Shown: positions 18,703 to 28,729, counted from the first letter of the stretch. The stretch is DNA of 64,000 nt from Mesorhizobium atlanticum (GCF_003289965.1 NZ_QMBQ01000004.1:186001-250000), one strand, 5' to 3'. Numbers and translations: made by a program. The notes: a model not told the origin generated them from the letters alone.

Positions 18703-19644
18703 ATGAGCTTCCGCCTGTTTGACGCGCCCTTGCGCGAGCCGAGCCAGTTTGTCGGTTTCGCCGGCAACCGGATCGACCGGCAATCCGAGAATCGCGCCGA
18801 CGACGCGGTCGAAAAGGCGCTCGCCGACCGGACCACGCGGCTGATGCTGATGCATGCCGGCCGGCTTTATCTCAAACTCGATGACGGCAAATTCGACCCC
18901 TGGTTCGACGTGGCCGAGAGCGAGGCCTTCGACGTCTCGCTCGACCGTGGCGTGCTGCTCGGCTTCTCCGACGCTGGCCCGGTCCTGGCCGTGCCAGCGG
19001 GCATCGAGCCGGAAGATCTCCCAGAGACGGTCAAGGCGATCGACTATCGTTCCGTCTATATGCAGGGGCTGATCGACGAGGCGGCCGCCGGCGCGCTGGC
19101 GCAAGGAGCGGCGCTGCTCGCCTGGCACGCCAGCCACGCCTTCTGCTCGAAATGCGGCAACCGTTCGGAAATGCGCGCCGGCGGCTACCGGCGCCACTGC
19201 CCGGCCTGCGGCACCGACCACTTCCCGCGCACCGACCCGGTGGCGATCATGCTGACGGCAACGCGCGAGAAATGCCTGCTTGGGCGCGGAAGGCATTTCG
19301 CGCCGGGCATGTATTCAGCGCTTGCCGGCTTCATCGAGCCCGGCGAGACGATCGAGGCGGCGGTGCGGCGCGAGACGCTGGAAGAGGCAGGCATCCGGCT
19401 CGGCCGCGTCGTCTACCACGCCAGCCAGCCCTGGCCGTTCCCCTATTCGCTGATGATCGGCTGTTTCGGCGAGCCGCTGAATGAGGATATCCAGGCCGAT
19501 CTCAACGAGCTGGAGGACTGCCGCTGGTTCTTCCGCGACGAGGTGCGCACGATGCTGGAAAGGACGCATGCCGGCGGCCTGATCACACCGCCGAAAGGGG
19601 CGATCGCCCATCACCTCATCCGCGCCTGGGTCGACAGCGAATAG
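18703..19644 (+). CDS. nudC: NAD+ diphosphatase / RNA deNADding Nudix hydrolase
   Basis: NudC of 313 residues: hydrolyses NADH to NMNH and AMP, and in E. coli removes NAD caps from RNA. N-terminal domain, then a four-cysteine zinc ribbon (CSKCG and CPACG, about residues 140-165), then the Nudix box starting GFIEPGETIEAAVRRE at about residue 209 with intact REx2EE core. The SQPWPFPYSLM segment after it is diagnostic for NudC. The ATG at 18703 is preferred over an in-frame GTG at 18676; neither has a strong ribosome site. Confidence 0.92.
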   Translation: MSFRLFDAPLREPSQFVGFAGNRIDRQSENRADDAVEKALADRTTRLMLMHAGRLYLKLDDGKFDPWFDVAESEAFDVSLDRGVLLGFSDAGPVLAVPAGIEPEDLPETVKAIDYRSVYMQGLIDEAAAGALAQGAALLAWHASHAFCSKCGNRSEMRAGGYRRHCPACGTDHFPRTDPVAIMLTATREKCLLGRGRHFAPGMYSALAGFIEPGETIEAAVRRETLEEAGIRLGRVVYHASQPWPFPYSLMIGCFGEPLNEDIQADLNELEDCRWFFRDEVRTMLERTHAGGLITPPKGAIAHHLIRAWVDSE

Positions 19645-19654
19645 GAGCCGAGAC

Positions 19655-19957
19655 ATGATCCGTCATACCGTCGTGTTCACGCTGAAGCACGAGCCGCATT
19701 CGCTGGAGACGAAGCGCTTCCTCCACGATGCGAAGAAGATCCTGACCGGGATCAAGGGCGTCACGCATTTCGAGCAGCTGCGGCAGGTGAGCCCGAAGAA
19801 CGACTACCAGTTCGGCTTCTCGATGGAGTTCGCCGACCAGGCGGCCTACACGCGCTACAACGAGCATCCCGACCACGTCGCCTTCGTGCGCGACCGCTGG
19901 GTGCCGGAGGTGGAGAAGTTCATGGAGATCGATTACGTGCCGCTGGGGTTCGGCTGA
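19655..19957 (+). CDS. Dabb (stress-responsive A/B barrel) domain protein
   Basis: Small cytosolic protein of 100 residues covering one dimeric alpha/beta barrel domain (IRHTVVFTLKHEP at the start, YNEHPDHVAFVRDRW near residue 75). Family members are dimers of mostly unknown function; some are enzymes or stress-induced. It sits 10 bases after nudC with an AGGAG site before its ATG, so it is probably co-transcribed. Nothing in it points to a specific reaction. Confidence 0.82.
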   Translation: MIRHTVVFTLKHEPHSLETKRFLHDAKKILTGIKGVTHFEQLRQVSPKNDYQFGFSMEFADQAAYTRYNEHPDHVAFVRDRWVPEVEKFMEIDYVPLGFG

Positions 19958-19958
19958 A

Positions 19959-20078
19959 AATTCAGGTGAGGCCGGCCTGCAAATGGCGGCTTCCTGCGCT
20001 TCCGGTGCTCATGTACTTCAAGTACGCTCCGCTCCGGTTCTCGGAACACTCCATTTTCGACTCGGCCTGACCTGAATT
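19959..20078. repeat. Dispersed palindromic intergenic repeat, 120 bp
   Basis: Inverted ends AATTCAGGTGAGGCCG (19959-19974) and its complement at 20063-20078 with one mismatch. Centre GTACTT-C-AAGTAC is flanked by imperfectly pairing CCGGTGCTC / GCTCCGG arms. The whole unit folds as one long hairpin between two convergent transcription units and may act as a bidirectional terminator. It fits the short palindromic repeats scattered in rhizobial genomes. Confidence 0.65.
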
Positions 20079-20087
20079 GCGCTGGCG

Positions 20088-20951
20088 CTAGTCCGCCACT
20101 TTCCACTGCTCGCGCGAGGCGCTCGCCGGATAGACGCCGAGGATGCGCATCTCGCGCGAGAAGAAGCGCAGCTCGTCCAGCGCCAGCTTGACCAGCGCAT
20201 CGTCCGGATGGCCTTCGATGTCGGCGTAGAACAGCGTCGCGGTGAAGGCGCCGAGCTGGTAGCTCTCGAGCTTGGTCATGTTGATGCCGTTGGTGGCGAA
20301 GCCGCCCATCGCCTTATAAAGCGCGGCCGGGACGTTGCGGACGCGGAAGATGAAGGTCGTCATCATCTTGGCGTCCGGCGTCGGCCGCTCCACCCATTGC
20401 TTGTTCTTGGTAAGCACGACGAAGCGGGTGACGTTGGAATCGGTGTCCTCGACATTCTTCTCGATGATGTCGAGGCCGTAGAGCTCGGCGGCCAGAGCCG
20501 GCGCCAACGAGGCCATGGTGCGATCCTTGACCTCCGACACCATCTTGGCCGAACCCGCCGTGTCCCCGGCGACCACCGGCTTCCAGCCGTTCTTGCGGAT
20601 ATATTTGCGGCACTGGCCCAACGCGTGGATGTGGCTGTGCACGGTCTTGATCTCTTCGCGCTTCACCCCCGGCAGCACCATCAGCTGGAAATGGATCGGC
20701 AGGAAATACTCGCCGACGATGTGCAGCCTCGATTCCGGCAACAGGTGATGGATGTCGGCGACGCGCCCGGCGATCGTGTTCTCGATCGGGATCATGGCGA
20801 GCTCGGCCTTGCCGGTCTCGACCGCGTTGAAAGCGTCCTCGAAGGTCGGGCAGGGCAAGGGGTCCATCGTGGGGAACATGTTGCGGCAGGCCGTGTCGGA
20901 ATTGGCGCCGGGTTCGCCCTGGAAGGAGATTCTGTTGGTCTTGGCGGTCAT
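20088..20951 (-). CDS. pheA: Prephenate dehydratase
   Basis: Monofunctional prephenate dehydratase, 287 residues: decarboxylates and dehydrates prephenate to phenylpyruvate in phenylalanine synthesis. Type-2 periplasmic-binding-like catalytic domain from ISFQGEPGANSD to the conserved TRFVVL (about residues 170-176, catalytic Thr), then a C-terminal ACT regulatory domain (TFIFRVRNVPAALYKAMGGFATNGINM) containing the ESYQLG phenylalanine-binding motif. No chorismate mutase domain. It lies 9 bases after kdsB and is probably co-transcribed. Confidence 0.94.
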   Translation of the reverse strand: MTAKTNRISFQGEPGANSDTACRNMFPTMDPLPCPTFEDAFNAVETGKAELAMIPIENTIAGRVADIHHLLPESRLHIVGEYFLPIHFQLMVLPGVKREEIKTVHSHIHALGQCRKYIRKNGWKPVVAGDTAGSAKMVSEVKDRTMASLAPALAAELYGLDIIEKNVEDTDSNVTRFVVLTKNKQWVERPTPDAKMMTTFIFRVRNVPAALYKAMGGFATNGINMTKLESYQLGAFTATLFYADIEGHPDDALVKLALDELRFFSREMRILGVYPASASREQWKVAD

Positions 20952-20960
20952 CGAGACGTC

Positions 20961-21689
20961 TCAGTTTGAAAGGATCTGTCTTGCGCGCTCAAGATCGTCA
21001 GGCGTGTCGACGCCAAGCGGCAGCGATTTGACGATCTCGGCGTCGATGCGCATGCCGGCTTCCAGCGCGCGCAATTGCTCCAGCCGCTCGCGACGCTCCA
21101 GCGGCGAGGGCTTGAGCGCGACGAAGCGTTCGAGCGCGGCACGGCGGTAAGCGTAGAGGCCGATGTGATGGTAGCGCGGCCCCTCGCCCCAAGGCGCGGT
21201 GGTGCGGGTGAAATAGAGCGCTTTCAGCCGGGTCGCCGACAGCGGCGAGCCGACGATCTTGACCACATTCGGGTTGGTCTTTTCCTCATCGCGCACGATC
21301 TCGACGCCCAGCGTGGCGATGTCGACCGAACCGTCCTCGAACGGACGCAGCGACGCGCCGATGATCTCGGGATCGATGGTGGGCAGGTCGCCCTGGACAT
21401 TGACGATCGTTTCCACCTGCTTTTCGGGATCGAGAGCGGTCAGCGCCTCGAAGATGCGGTCCGAGCCCGATTCGTGATCCATACGGGTCATGACCGCCTC
21501 GAAGCCGTGGGATCGTACGGCCTCAGCGACCGCTTGCGTGTCGGTCGCCACCACCACGCGGCCAAGTCCGGCCTCGGCGGCGCGGCGGGCGACGTGGACG
21601 ATCATCGGCGCGCCTGCAATGTCGGCCAGCGGCTTGCCCGGCAGGCGCGTCGAGGCCATGCGGGCGGGGATCAGGATCAAGGTTGACAT
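20961..21689 (-). CDS. kdsB: 3-deoxy-manno-octulosonate cytidylyltransferase
   Basis: CMP-Kdo synthetase of 242 residues: activates Kdo with CTP for lipopolysaccharide core assembly. Nucleotide-binding start [22 protein letters not shown], then [13 protein letters not shown], and the conserved [12 protein letters not shown] near residue 95. The start is the ATG at 21689; an open frame continues 30 codons upstream but the family begins here. First gene of the kdsB-pheA pair, divergent from cycM. Confidence 0.94.
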   Translation of the reverse strand: MSTLILIPARMASTRLPGKPLADIAGAPMIVHVARRAAEAGLGRVVVATDTQAVAEAVRSHGFEAVMTRMDHESGSDRIFEALTALDPEKQVETIVNVQGDLPTIDPEIIGASLRPFEDGSVDIATLGVEIVRDEEKTNPNVVKIVGSPLSATRLKALYFTRTTAPWGEGPRYHHIGLYAYRRAALERFVALKPSPLERRERLEQLRALEAGMRIDAEIVKSLPLGVDTPDDLERARQILSN

Positions 21690-21882
21690 CGGATTTTGGA
21701 GCGGTCGAAAAACAGGGATGGAAAAGTGGCAAAAGGTCTCACTGGAAGCGCCCTTATAGGTGTTGCAACGCCAGAGCAAAAGACCTAGTTTCCGCCCGAT
21801 TTGACTGGCCTTTCAGGGCAGTTCGCGATACCGACGGACGGAGTGGACGGGACGGTCCGCCGGAAAAGGGAGCAAGGGGCGT

Positions 21883-22551
21883 ATGGATTCCAACGAAGTC
21901 AACAAGCTGCTCGGCGGATTTCTGGGAACCTGCTTCATCATCTTTTCGATAGGCCTCGTCTCTGACGGGCTGTTCGCCTCGCCCGCCCCCGAAAAGCCCG
22001 GCTTCGCCATCGAGGCGCAGGAGCCGACCGAAGGCGGCGCTGCCGCGCCGGCCGCGGCCGAAAAGCCGATTGCCGACCTGCTCGCCGGCGCCAGCGCCGA
22101 TGCGGGCGCCGCCATCTTCAAAAAGTGCCAGGCCTGCCATTCCGGCGAAAAGGGCGGCCCGAACAAGGTCGGTCCGGATCTCTGGGACATCGTCGACCGC
22201 CCCGTCGCCGCGCACGAGGGCTTTGCCTATTCGTCCGGCATGAAGGACTTCTCCAAGGGCGGCCAGGAGCACTGGACTTACGAGAACCTCAACCACTTCA
22301 TCACCGCGCCGAAGAAGTTCGTGAAGGGCACTGCGATGGGCTTCGCCGGCCTGCCGAAGGAAGAAGATCGGGCCAATGTGATCGCCTATCTGCGCACGCT
22401 GTCGGACAATCCGAAGCCGCTGCCGCAGCCGGGCGCCGCCGCCGACGCCTCGGCGAAGCCGGCCGAAGCCGCGAAGCCTGCGGAAGGTGCGGCGCCTGCA
22501 AAGCCCGCCGAAGGCGCGGCGCCGGCCAAGCCCGCGGCCCCCGCTCAATAA
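21883..22551 (+). CDS. cycM: Membrane-anchored cytochrome c (CycM type)
   Basis: Class I c-type cytochrome of 222 residues, anchored by an uncleaved N-terminal helix (LLGGFLGTCFIIFSIGLV) with the heme domain in the periplasm. Heme site CQACH near residue 84 and axial methionine in YSSGMKDF. In Bradyrhizobium and relatives CycM carries electrons from the bc1 complex to the aa3 oxidase. The last 40 residues are Ala/Pro/Lys repeats built on KPAEGAAPA. Length otherwise normal. Divergent from kdsB; followed by a clear terminator. Confidence 0.9.
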   Translation: MDSNEVNKLLGGFLGTCFIIFSIGLVSDGLFASPAPEKPGFAIEAQEPTEGGAAAPAAAEKPIADLLAGASADAGAAIFKKCQACHSGEKGGPNKVGPDLWDIVDRPVAAHEGFAYSSGMKDFSKGGQEHWTYENLNHFITAPKKFVKGTAMGFAGLPKEEDRANVIAYLRTLSDNPKPLPQPGAAADASAKPAEAAKPAEGAAPAKPAEGAAPAKPAAPAQ

Positions 22552-22574
22552 ACAATTTGTAATCGAAGCATCCT

Positions 22575-22605
22575 CAGAAAAGCCGGGTTCGTCCCGGCTT
22601 TTCTG
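22575..22605 (+). terminator. Rho-independent terminator after cycM
   Basis: A 13-bp perfect stem CAGAAAAGCCGGG with loop TTCGT and complement CCCGGCTTTTCTG begins 24 bases after the cycM stop. The T tract is inside the descending stem arm, so it may also work for the opposite strand. Confidence 0.8.
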
Positions 22606-22707
22606 TTAGGAAACCTGCATGGACCGCCACAAAGCCGGCCCTTGCGGTTTCCACCGGCGTCAAATGATCTAGATTGCGGGTGAGCAAAGTCGCGACGAGG
22701 AGAACGC

Positions 22708-24588
22708 ATGAAGGTTGGCCGCTTCCGCACGCTTTTCGCATCGGCATTCGCGCTCGCTTTCGCCGCCGGCCTGCAGACCGGTTTCGCCGATGAGTGGCGC
22801 ACGACATCGTCGCTGATCGGACCTTCAAAATACGGCGAGAATTTCCAGCATTACGACTACGTCAATCCGGATGCGCCTAAGGGCGGCACCTACAATTCCG
22901 TGGTCACCGGCACGTTCGACAGCTTCAACCCCTATATTGTGCAAGGATCGCCGGCCGCGGGGCTGGTCGGGTTCGGCGGCGGGCTGCTCTACGATACGCT
23001 GATGGATCAGGCGACCGACGAGGGCAGCGTCAGCCACCCGCTGGTTGCCGATGCCTACAAATACCCTTCCGACTATTCGTCCGCGACCTACCGGCTCGAT
23101 CCGCGCGCGAAATGGCATGACGGCCAGCCGATCACAGTCGACGACGTGATCTGGTCCTTCCAGGTGCTCAAGGCCAACAGCCCTCAATACAACCGTTATT
23201 TCGAGAACGTCACCGATGCGGTGGCGATCTCCGATCGGGAGGTCGAGTTCCATTTCAACCAGAAGGGCAACCGCGAGCTGCCCAAGATCCTCGGCGATCT
23301 CGTCGTTTTGCCGAAGCACTGGTGGGAAGACACGGACGCCAGCGGCAAGAAGCGCGACATCACCAGGCCGACGCTCGAGCCGCCGCTGGGCTCGGCGGCC
23401 TACAAGATAGCCAGCTTCAAGCCGGGCTCGGAAATCGTCTGGCAGCGCGTGCCGGACTATTGGGGCGCCAAGCTGCCGGTGAAGATCGGCCGGGAGAATT
23501 TCGACACCCAGCGCTTCACCTACATACTCGACGACAACGCCTCCTGGCAGGCCTTCACCAAGGGCGGGCTGGACGACATCAAGCCGGAGAACAGCTCGAG
23601 ACGTTGGGCCACGGCCTATAATTTTCCCGCCATCAGCGCCGGCGACGTGATCAAGAAGGAATTCAAGACCACCTCGCCGGAGCCGATGCAGGCCTTCATG
23701 CTCAACCAGCGCCGGCCGCTGTTCCAGGATCGACTGGTACGCGAAGCGCTGACCTATCCTTACGATTTCGAGACGATGAACCGCACGCTGTTCTTCAATT
23801 CCAACACGCGCACGCACAGTTATTTCCAGGGCACCGAATTGGCATCGAGCGGGCTGCCGCAAGGCAAGGAGCTCGAAATCCTGGAGAAGTATCGGGACAA
23901 GCTACCGCCTGAACTGTTCACCCAGGAATTCAAGCTGCCGGTCTATGACTCACCGCAGGCGGAGCGGAAATATCTGAAGCAGGCGGTGGCCCTCTTCGCC
24001 CAGGCGGGCTGGGTGATCAAGGCCGGCAAGATGGTGAACGCCAAGACCGGCGCGCCGTTCAAATTCGAGATCCTCGGCACGTCCGACACGGACCAGGTCC
24101 TCTCGGGCAACTACATCGCCAATCTGCGCAAGATCGGCGTCGATGCGACTTTGCGGATCATCGACCCCAGCCAATACGTCAACCGCGTCAACAATTTCGA
24201 CTACGACGTCATCACCCACGTGTTGCAGCAGTCGGAATCGCCGGGCAACGAACAACGCGATTTCTGGAGCTCGAAGGCCGCCGACTCACCCGGATCGCGC
24301 AACTATGCCGGCATCAAGGACCCGGTGGTCGACGCATTGGTCGACCACATCATCTTCGCCACCGATCGCGACGACCTCGTCGCGGCCACCCATGCGCTCG
24401 ATCGGGTGCTGTTGTGGAACTACTATGTGGTTCCGCAATTCTATCGCGCGGTGGTGTGGCTTGCCTATTGGAACAAGTTCGGCATGCCGGAGAAGCAGCC
24501 CACTTACCGCGGCGCCGATATCGATTCCTGGTGGATTGACCCCGAAAAGGAAAAGGCGCTGGCCGCCAAATACAAGGGCCTCAATTGA
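22708..24588 (+). CDS. yejA: YejA-type substrate-binding protein of ABC importer, first copy
   Basis: Periplasmic binding protein of 626 residues, SBP family 5, for the Yej importer encoded downstream. Sec-type signal peptide in residues 1-27 (FASAFALAFAAGLQTGFADEW). YejA-like opening KYGENFQHYDYVNPDAPKGG and the family-5 segment DPRAKWHDGQPITVDD. YejABEF takes up microcin C in E. coli and is reported to help Sinorhizobium tolerate plant NCR peptides; whether this one does so is inference. Its stop overlaps the next gene's start. First gene of a five-gene operon, after the cycM terminator. Confidence 0.9.
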   Translation: MKVGRFRTLFASAFALAFAAGLQTGFADEWRTTSSLIGPSKYGENFQHYDYVNPDAPKGGTYNSVVTGTFDSFNPYIVQGSPAAGLVGFGGGLLYDTLMDQATDEGSVSHPLVADAYKYPSDYSSATYRLDPRAKWHDGQPITVDDVIWSFQVLKANSPQYNRYFENVTDAVAISDREVEFHFNQKGNRELPKILGDLVVLPKHWWEDTDASGKKRDITRPTLEPPLGSAAYKIASFKPGSEIVWQRVPDYWGAKLPVKIGRENFDTQRFTYILDDNASWQAFTKGGLDDIKPENSSRRWATAYNFPAISAGDVIKKEFKTTSPEPMQAFMLNQRRPLFQDRLVREALTYPYDFETMNRTLFFNSNTRTHSYFQGTELASSGLPQGKELEILEKYRDKLPPELFTQEFKLPVYDSPQAERKYLKQAVALFAQAGWVIKAGKMVNAKTGAPFKFEILGTSDTDQVLSGNYIANLRKIGVDATLRIIDPSQYVNRVNNFDYDVITHVLQQSESPGNEQRDFWSSKAADSPGSRNYAGIKDPVVDALVDHIIFATDRDDLVAATHALDRVLLWNYYVVPQFYRAVVWLAYWNKFGMPEKQPTYRGADIDSWWIDPEKEKALAAKYKGLN

Positions 24589-26465
24589 TGGAGCGGCGGA
24601 CTTTGCTTCCTCGCCGCGACTTCCTTGCGCTAGGCGCCGCGGCCACTGCCGCAGCGCTGCTGCCCGGCCGGGCCTTTGCCGACACCCCGACCGGCGTCAA
24701 ATTGCACGGCCTGTCGGCCTTCGGCGACCTGAAATACAAATCGGATTTCACGCATTTCGACTATGTCAAAGTCGATGCGCCGCAAGGCGGCACCTTCAAT
24801 TTCTCGCCGCCCAACTGGGGCCAAAACCAGAGCCCGCAGACCTTCAACACGCTGAATTCGTTCGTCCCCAAGGGCGATTCCCCGCAGCGCATGGAAATGT
24901 GCTTCGATTCCCTGATGGTGCGGGCGCTCGACGAGCCGGACGCGGTCTATGGGTTGATCGCCGACGGTGTCACGATCTCAAACGACCGCAACGTATTCAC
25001 CTTCTCGCTGCGCCCGCAGGCACGCTTCCATGACGGCACGCCGCTCACCGCGGAAGATGCCGCATTCACCTTCAAGCTGCTCAAGGACAAAGGGCATCCG
25101 GATTACGCGCTTTCGCTGACGCATCTGGAAGATGCCGTGGCGAAGGACACGCACACAGTCGAACTCACATTCGACGGCAAGCAGTCTGCCCGAACCATCC
25201 TCAACGTGGTCGGATTCCCTATCCTTTCGAAGGCCTTCTTCACCGCCAACCCGTTCGATTCCTCGCAGCTCAACCCGCCGCTCGGCTCTAGCGCCTACAA
25301 GGTCGGGCGCTGGTCAGCGGGCGCCTGGATCGAATATGAGCGCGTGGCCGACTATTGGGGCAATGACCTGCCGGTCAACCGCGGCCTGAACAATTTCGGA
25401 CGCATCCGCATCGAATTCTACCAGGATCGCACGGCCGGCTTCGAGGCCTTCAAGAAGGGCGAGATCCTCTACCGCGAGGAGTTCACCTCGCGCGTCTGGG
25501 CGACGGCCTACGACTTTCCGGCCTTCACCGCCGGCAAGGTGATCAAGCATGAGTTCCCGGCCGAAATCACGCCTTCCATGCAGGCCACGGCGGTCAACCA
25601 ACGGCGCGAGCAATTCAAGGACCCGCGCGTGCGGCAGGCGATCGCGCTCTGCTTCGATTTCGAATGGACGCGGCGCAACTTCTTCTACGGTTCCTATGAG
25701 CGCTCGCAATCCTGCTTCGAAAAATCCGACTTCCGGGCCTCGGGTATGCCAACGCCGCAGGAGCTGGCGCTGCTTGAGCCGCTGCGCGACCAGTTGCCGC
25801 CGGAGACCTTCGGCGAGGCGGTGATGCAACCGCCATCGGACGGGTCCGGGCGGGATCGCAAGCAACTGAGCGCAGCTTTGAAGCTGCTCGCCGAGGCCGG
25901 CTGGAAGCGCTCTGGCGATTTCGTGCTCAATGAAAAGGGCGGGCGGCTGACCGCCGAATTCCTGGTCGACGACGAGACCTTCGTGCAGGTCTATTCGCCC
26001 TGGGTCGCCAACATGAAGGCCATCGGCATCGATGCCTCGATCCGCCTGGTGGATTCGGCGCAGTACCAGCTCAGGCAATCGACATTCGATTTCGACCTGC
26101 TGTCGGCTGCCTTCAATTTCAGCGCCACGCCGACCCGCGACGACCTGGAAATCTTCTTCCACTCGCGCAGCGCCGCCGTGTCGGGCTCGCGCAACCTGTC
26201 CGGCATTGCAAGCCCGGCCGTCGATGCGTTGATCGATGCCGTCGGCGCCGCCAAGGACCGTGAAAGCCTGACCACCGCCATGCGCGCGCTGGACCGGGCC
26301 TTGCGCGCGCGGCGCGATTGGATTCCAAGTTGGTATCTGGCGAATCACCGAAGCGCCTATTGGGACATGTTCGGCTTCCCCGAACAGAAGCCCGATTTCG
26401 GCTTTCCGGTCGAGGCGCTGTGGTGGGTCGACAAGGGCAAGGCGGCAAAGATTGGCAAAGCCTGA
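24588..26465 (+). CDS. YejA-type substrate-binding protein of ABC importer, second copy with Tat signal
   Basis: Second family-5 binding protein of 625 residues, paralogous to the preceding gene over its whole length (FTHFDYVKVDAPQGGTFN, DPRVRQAIALCFDFEWTRRN). Its N-terminus carries a twin-arginine motif (PRRDFLALGAA) and a hydrophobic stretch ending LLPGRAFAD, so export is probably by Tat, unlike its neighbour. ATG at 24588 overlaps the previous stop by one base; a TTG three bases earlier is less likely. Two binding proteins sharing one channel would widen the ligand range. Confidence 0.88.
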   Translation: MERRTLLPRRDFLALGAAATAAALLPGRAFADTPTGVKLHGLSAFGDLKYKSDFTHFDYVKVDAPQGGTFNFSPPNWGQNQSPQTFNTLNSFVPKGDSPQRMEMCFDSLMVRALDEPDAVYGLIADGVTISNDRNVFTFSLRPQARFHDGTPLTAEDAAFTFKLLKDKGHPDYALSLTHLEDAVAKDTHTVELTFDGKQSARTILNVVGFPILSKAFFTANPFDSSQLNPPLGSSAYKVGRWSAGAWIEYERVADYWGNDLPVNRGLNNFGRIRIEFYQDRTAGFEAFKKGEILYREEFTSRVWATAYDFPAFTAGKVIKHEFPAEITPSMQATAVNQRREQFKDPRVRQAIALCFDFEWTRRNFFYGSYERSQSCFEKSDFRASGMPTPQELALLEPLRDQLPPETFGEAVMQPPSDGSGRDRKQLSAALKLLAEAGWKRSGDFVLNEKGGRLTAEFLVDDETFVQVYSPWVANMKAIGIDASIRLVDSAQYQLRQSTFDFDLLSAAFNFSATPTRDDLEIFFHSRSAAVSGSRNLSGIASPAVDALIDAVGAAKDRESLTTAMRALDRALRARRDWIPSWYLANHRSAYWDMFGFPEQKPDFGFPVEALWWVDKGKAAKIGKA

Positions 26466-26495
26466 CATGAACCTTTGCGCGGAGGCGGACGCCTG

Positions 26496-27590
26496 ATGGG
26501 CGCCTATATCCTGCGCCGCATTCTTCTCATGATCCCGACGCTGTTCGGCATCATGGCGATCTCCTTCGCGGTCATCCAGTTCGCGCCAGGCGGCCCGGTT
26601 GAGCAGGTGATCGCCAAGCTCACCAACCAGGGCGGCGCCGACCGCCTCGGCGGCGGTGGTGGCGATGCCGGCGCCACCAATTTCGACGTCGCCGGCGATG
26701 TCGGCTCGAAATACCGCGGCGCGCAGGGGCTCGATCCCGAATTCATCAAGAAGCTGGAAAAGCAGTTCGGCTTCGACAAGCCGCCGCTCGAGCGCTTCGG
26801 CATGATGTTGTGGAACTATATCCGCTTCGATTTCGGCGACAGCTATTTCCGCGACATCTCGGTGCTGAACCTGATCCTGGAGAAGATGCCGGTCTCGATC
26901 TCCATCGGCCTGTGGATCACGCTTTTATCCTATCTGATCTCGATCCCGCTTGGCATCCGCAAGGCGGTGAAGGACGGCTCGACCTTCGACGTGTGGACCA
27001 GCGGCGTCGTCATCGTCGGCTATGCCATTCCCGGCTTCCTGTTCGGCATCCTCTTGATGGTGCTGTTCGCCGGCGGCTCGTTCTGGGACTGGTTCCCGCT
27101 GCGTGGCATCGTGTCCGACAATTGGGATCAACTCTCCTGGCCCGCCAAGATCGCCGACTATTTCTGGCACATGACGCTGCCGCTGACGGCGCTGGTGCTG
27201 TCGGCTTTCGCCACGACGACGCTGCTGACCAAGAACTCCTTCCTGGAGGAGATCCGCAAGCAATATGTCGTGACGGCGCGCGCCAAGGGCCTGTCGGAGC
27301 GCAAGGTGCTCTATGGCCACGTCTTCCGAAACGCCATGCTGATCGTGATTGCCGGCTTTCCCGGCGCCTTCATCTCGGCCTTCTTCACCGGCTCGCTGCT
27401 GATCGAGAACATCTTCTCGCTCGACGGCCTTGGCCTGCTCGGCTTCAAGTCGGTGATCGACCGCGATTATCCGGTGGTGTTCGCCACGCTCTACATATTC
27501 TCGCTGCTCGGCCTGTTCGTCGGCCTTTTGTCCGACCTGATCTACACCTGGGTCGATCCGCGCATCGACTTCGAGCGGAGAGACATCTGA
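26496..27590 (+). CDS. yejB: Yej-type ABC importer permease YejB
   Basis: Inner-membrane permease of 364 residues. First membrane segment [21 protein letters not shown] and a YejB-specific glycine-rich insert after it ([14 protein letters not shown]), then [22 protein letters not shown]. The coupling loop reads [25 protein letters not shown]. The ATG at 26496 has a GGAGG site; an upstream TTG in frame is unlikely. The stop overlaps the yejE start. Confidence 0.92.
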   Translation: MGAYILRRILLMIPTLFGIMAISFAVIQFAPGGPVEQVIAKLTNQGGADRLGGGGGDAGATNFDVAGDVGSKYRGAQGLDPEFIKKLEKQFGFDKPPLERFGMMLWNYIRFDFGDSYFRDISVLNLILEKMPVSISIGLWITLLSYLISIPLGIRKAVKDGSTFDVWTSGVVIVGYAIPGFLFGILLMVLFAGGSFWDWFPLRGIVSDNWDQLSWPAKIADYFWHMTLPLTALVLSAFATTTLLTKNSFLEEIRKQYVVTARAKGLSERKVLYGHVFRNAMLIVIAGFPGAFISAFFTGSLLIENIFSLDGLGLLGFKSVIDRDYPVVFATLYIFSLLGLFVGLLSDLIYTWVDPRIDFERRDI

Positions 27591-28729
27591 TGGCCGAGGC
27601 TGCGATCGAAAGCGCGCCGGCCAGGCCTCGCAGGCCGTTTCTGTCGCCGCTCAACCAGAGGCGGTTGCAGAACTTCAAGGCCAACCGGCGGGGCTACTGG
27701 TCGCTCTGGATCTTCCTGTTCCTGTTCGTGCTGTCGCTGTTTTCCGAGCTGATCGCCAACGACAAGCCGATCATCGCTTCTTACAAGGGCGAGATCCTGT
27801 TTCCGGTTCTGGTGGCCTATCCGGAGGAGAAGTTCGGCGGTTTCTATGCCGTCACCGACTATCGCGATCCGGTGATCCAGGACGAGATCAATTCCAATGG
27901 CTGGATGATCTGGCCGCCGGTCCGTTACTCCTATCAGACGGTCAACAACGCCATTCCGGAACCGGCGCCGGCGAAGCCATCCTGGCTTTACGACAAGAAG
28001 ACGCGCTGCAGCCAGTATCCGCAAGGCGAGGCCGACGCCAATTGCGTGGTCGGCAACTGGAACTGGCTGGGCACTGACGACCAGGCCCGCGACGTGCTGG
28101 CGCGCGTGCTTTACGGCTTCCGCATCTCGGTTCTGTTCGGCCTGATCCTGACGCTCGGCTCGTCGCTGATCGGCGTCGCGGCCGGCGCGGTGCAAGGCTA
28201 TTTCGGCGGCTGGACCGACCTTCTCTTCCAGCGTTTCATCGAAATCTGGTCGGCGATCCCGGTGCTCTACCTGCTGCTCATCGTCTCGGCCATCCTGCCG
28301 CCCGGCTTCTTCATCCTGCTCGGCCTGATGCTGCTGTTCTCGTGGGTTGCCCTGGTCGGCGTGGTGCGGGCCGAATTCCTGCGCGCCCGCAACTTCGAAT
28401 ATGTCAACGCGGCCCGCGCGCTCGGCGTGCCAAACCTCACCATCATGTTCCGGCACCTGTTGCCGAACGCCATGGTGGCGACGCTGACCTTCCTGCCCTT
28501 TCTGCTCTCAGGCTCGATCTCGACGCTGACCTCGCTCGATTATCTCGGCTTCGGCCTGCCGCCAGGCTCGCCCTCGCTCGGCGAATTGCTGAAACAGGCG
28601 CAACGCAACCTCAACGCGCCCTGGCTCGGCATTTCCGGCTTCATCGTCATCTCGCTGATGCTGTCCCTGCTGGTCTTCATCGGCGAGGCGACGCGCGACG
28701 CCTTCGATCCGCGCAAGACGTTCAAATGA
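27590..28729 (+). CDS. yejE: Yej-type ABC importer permease YejE
   Basis: Permease of 379 residues pairing with YejB. N-terminal SPLNQRRLQNFKANRRGYWSLWIF and the long periplasmic loop between first and second membrane segments (about residues 60-165, TRCSQYPQGEADANCVVGNW) are typical of YejE. The permease domain follows from WLGTDDQARDVLARVLYGF, with coupling loop EFLRARNFEYVNAARALGVP. The start shares its A with the yejB stop, and its stop overlaps the yejF start. Confidence 0.92.
   Translation: MAEAAIESAPARPRRPFLSPLNQRRLQNFKANRRGYWSLWIFLFLFVLSLFSELIANDKPIIASYKGEILFPVLVAYPEEKFGGFYAVTDYRDPVIQDEINSNGWMIWPPVRYSYQTVNNAIPEPAPAKPSWLYDKKTRCSQYPQGEADANCVVGNWNWLGTDDQARDVLARVLYGFRISVLFGLILTLGSSLIGVAAGAVQGYFGGWTDLLFQRFIEIWSAIPVLYLLLIVSAILPPGFFILLGLMLLFSWVALVGVVRAEFLRARNFEYVNAARALGVPNLTIMFRHLLPNAMVATLTFLPFLLSGSISTLTSLDYLGFGLPPGSPSLGELLKQAQRNLNAPWLGISGFIVISLMLSLLVFIGEATRDAFDPRKTFK

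Noticed and set aside
22430..22551. Repeated Ala/Pro codons at the end of cycM as a sequence repeat
   Set aside because: They are in-frame low-complexity coding repeats, not a separate genetic element.
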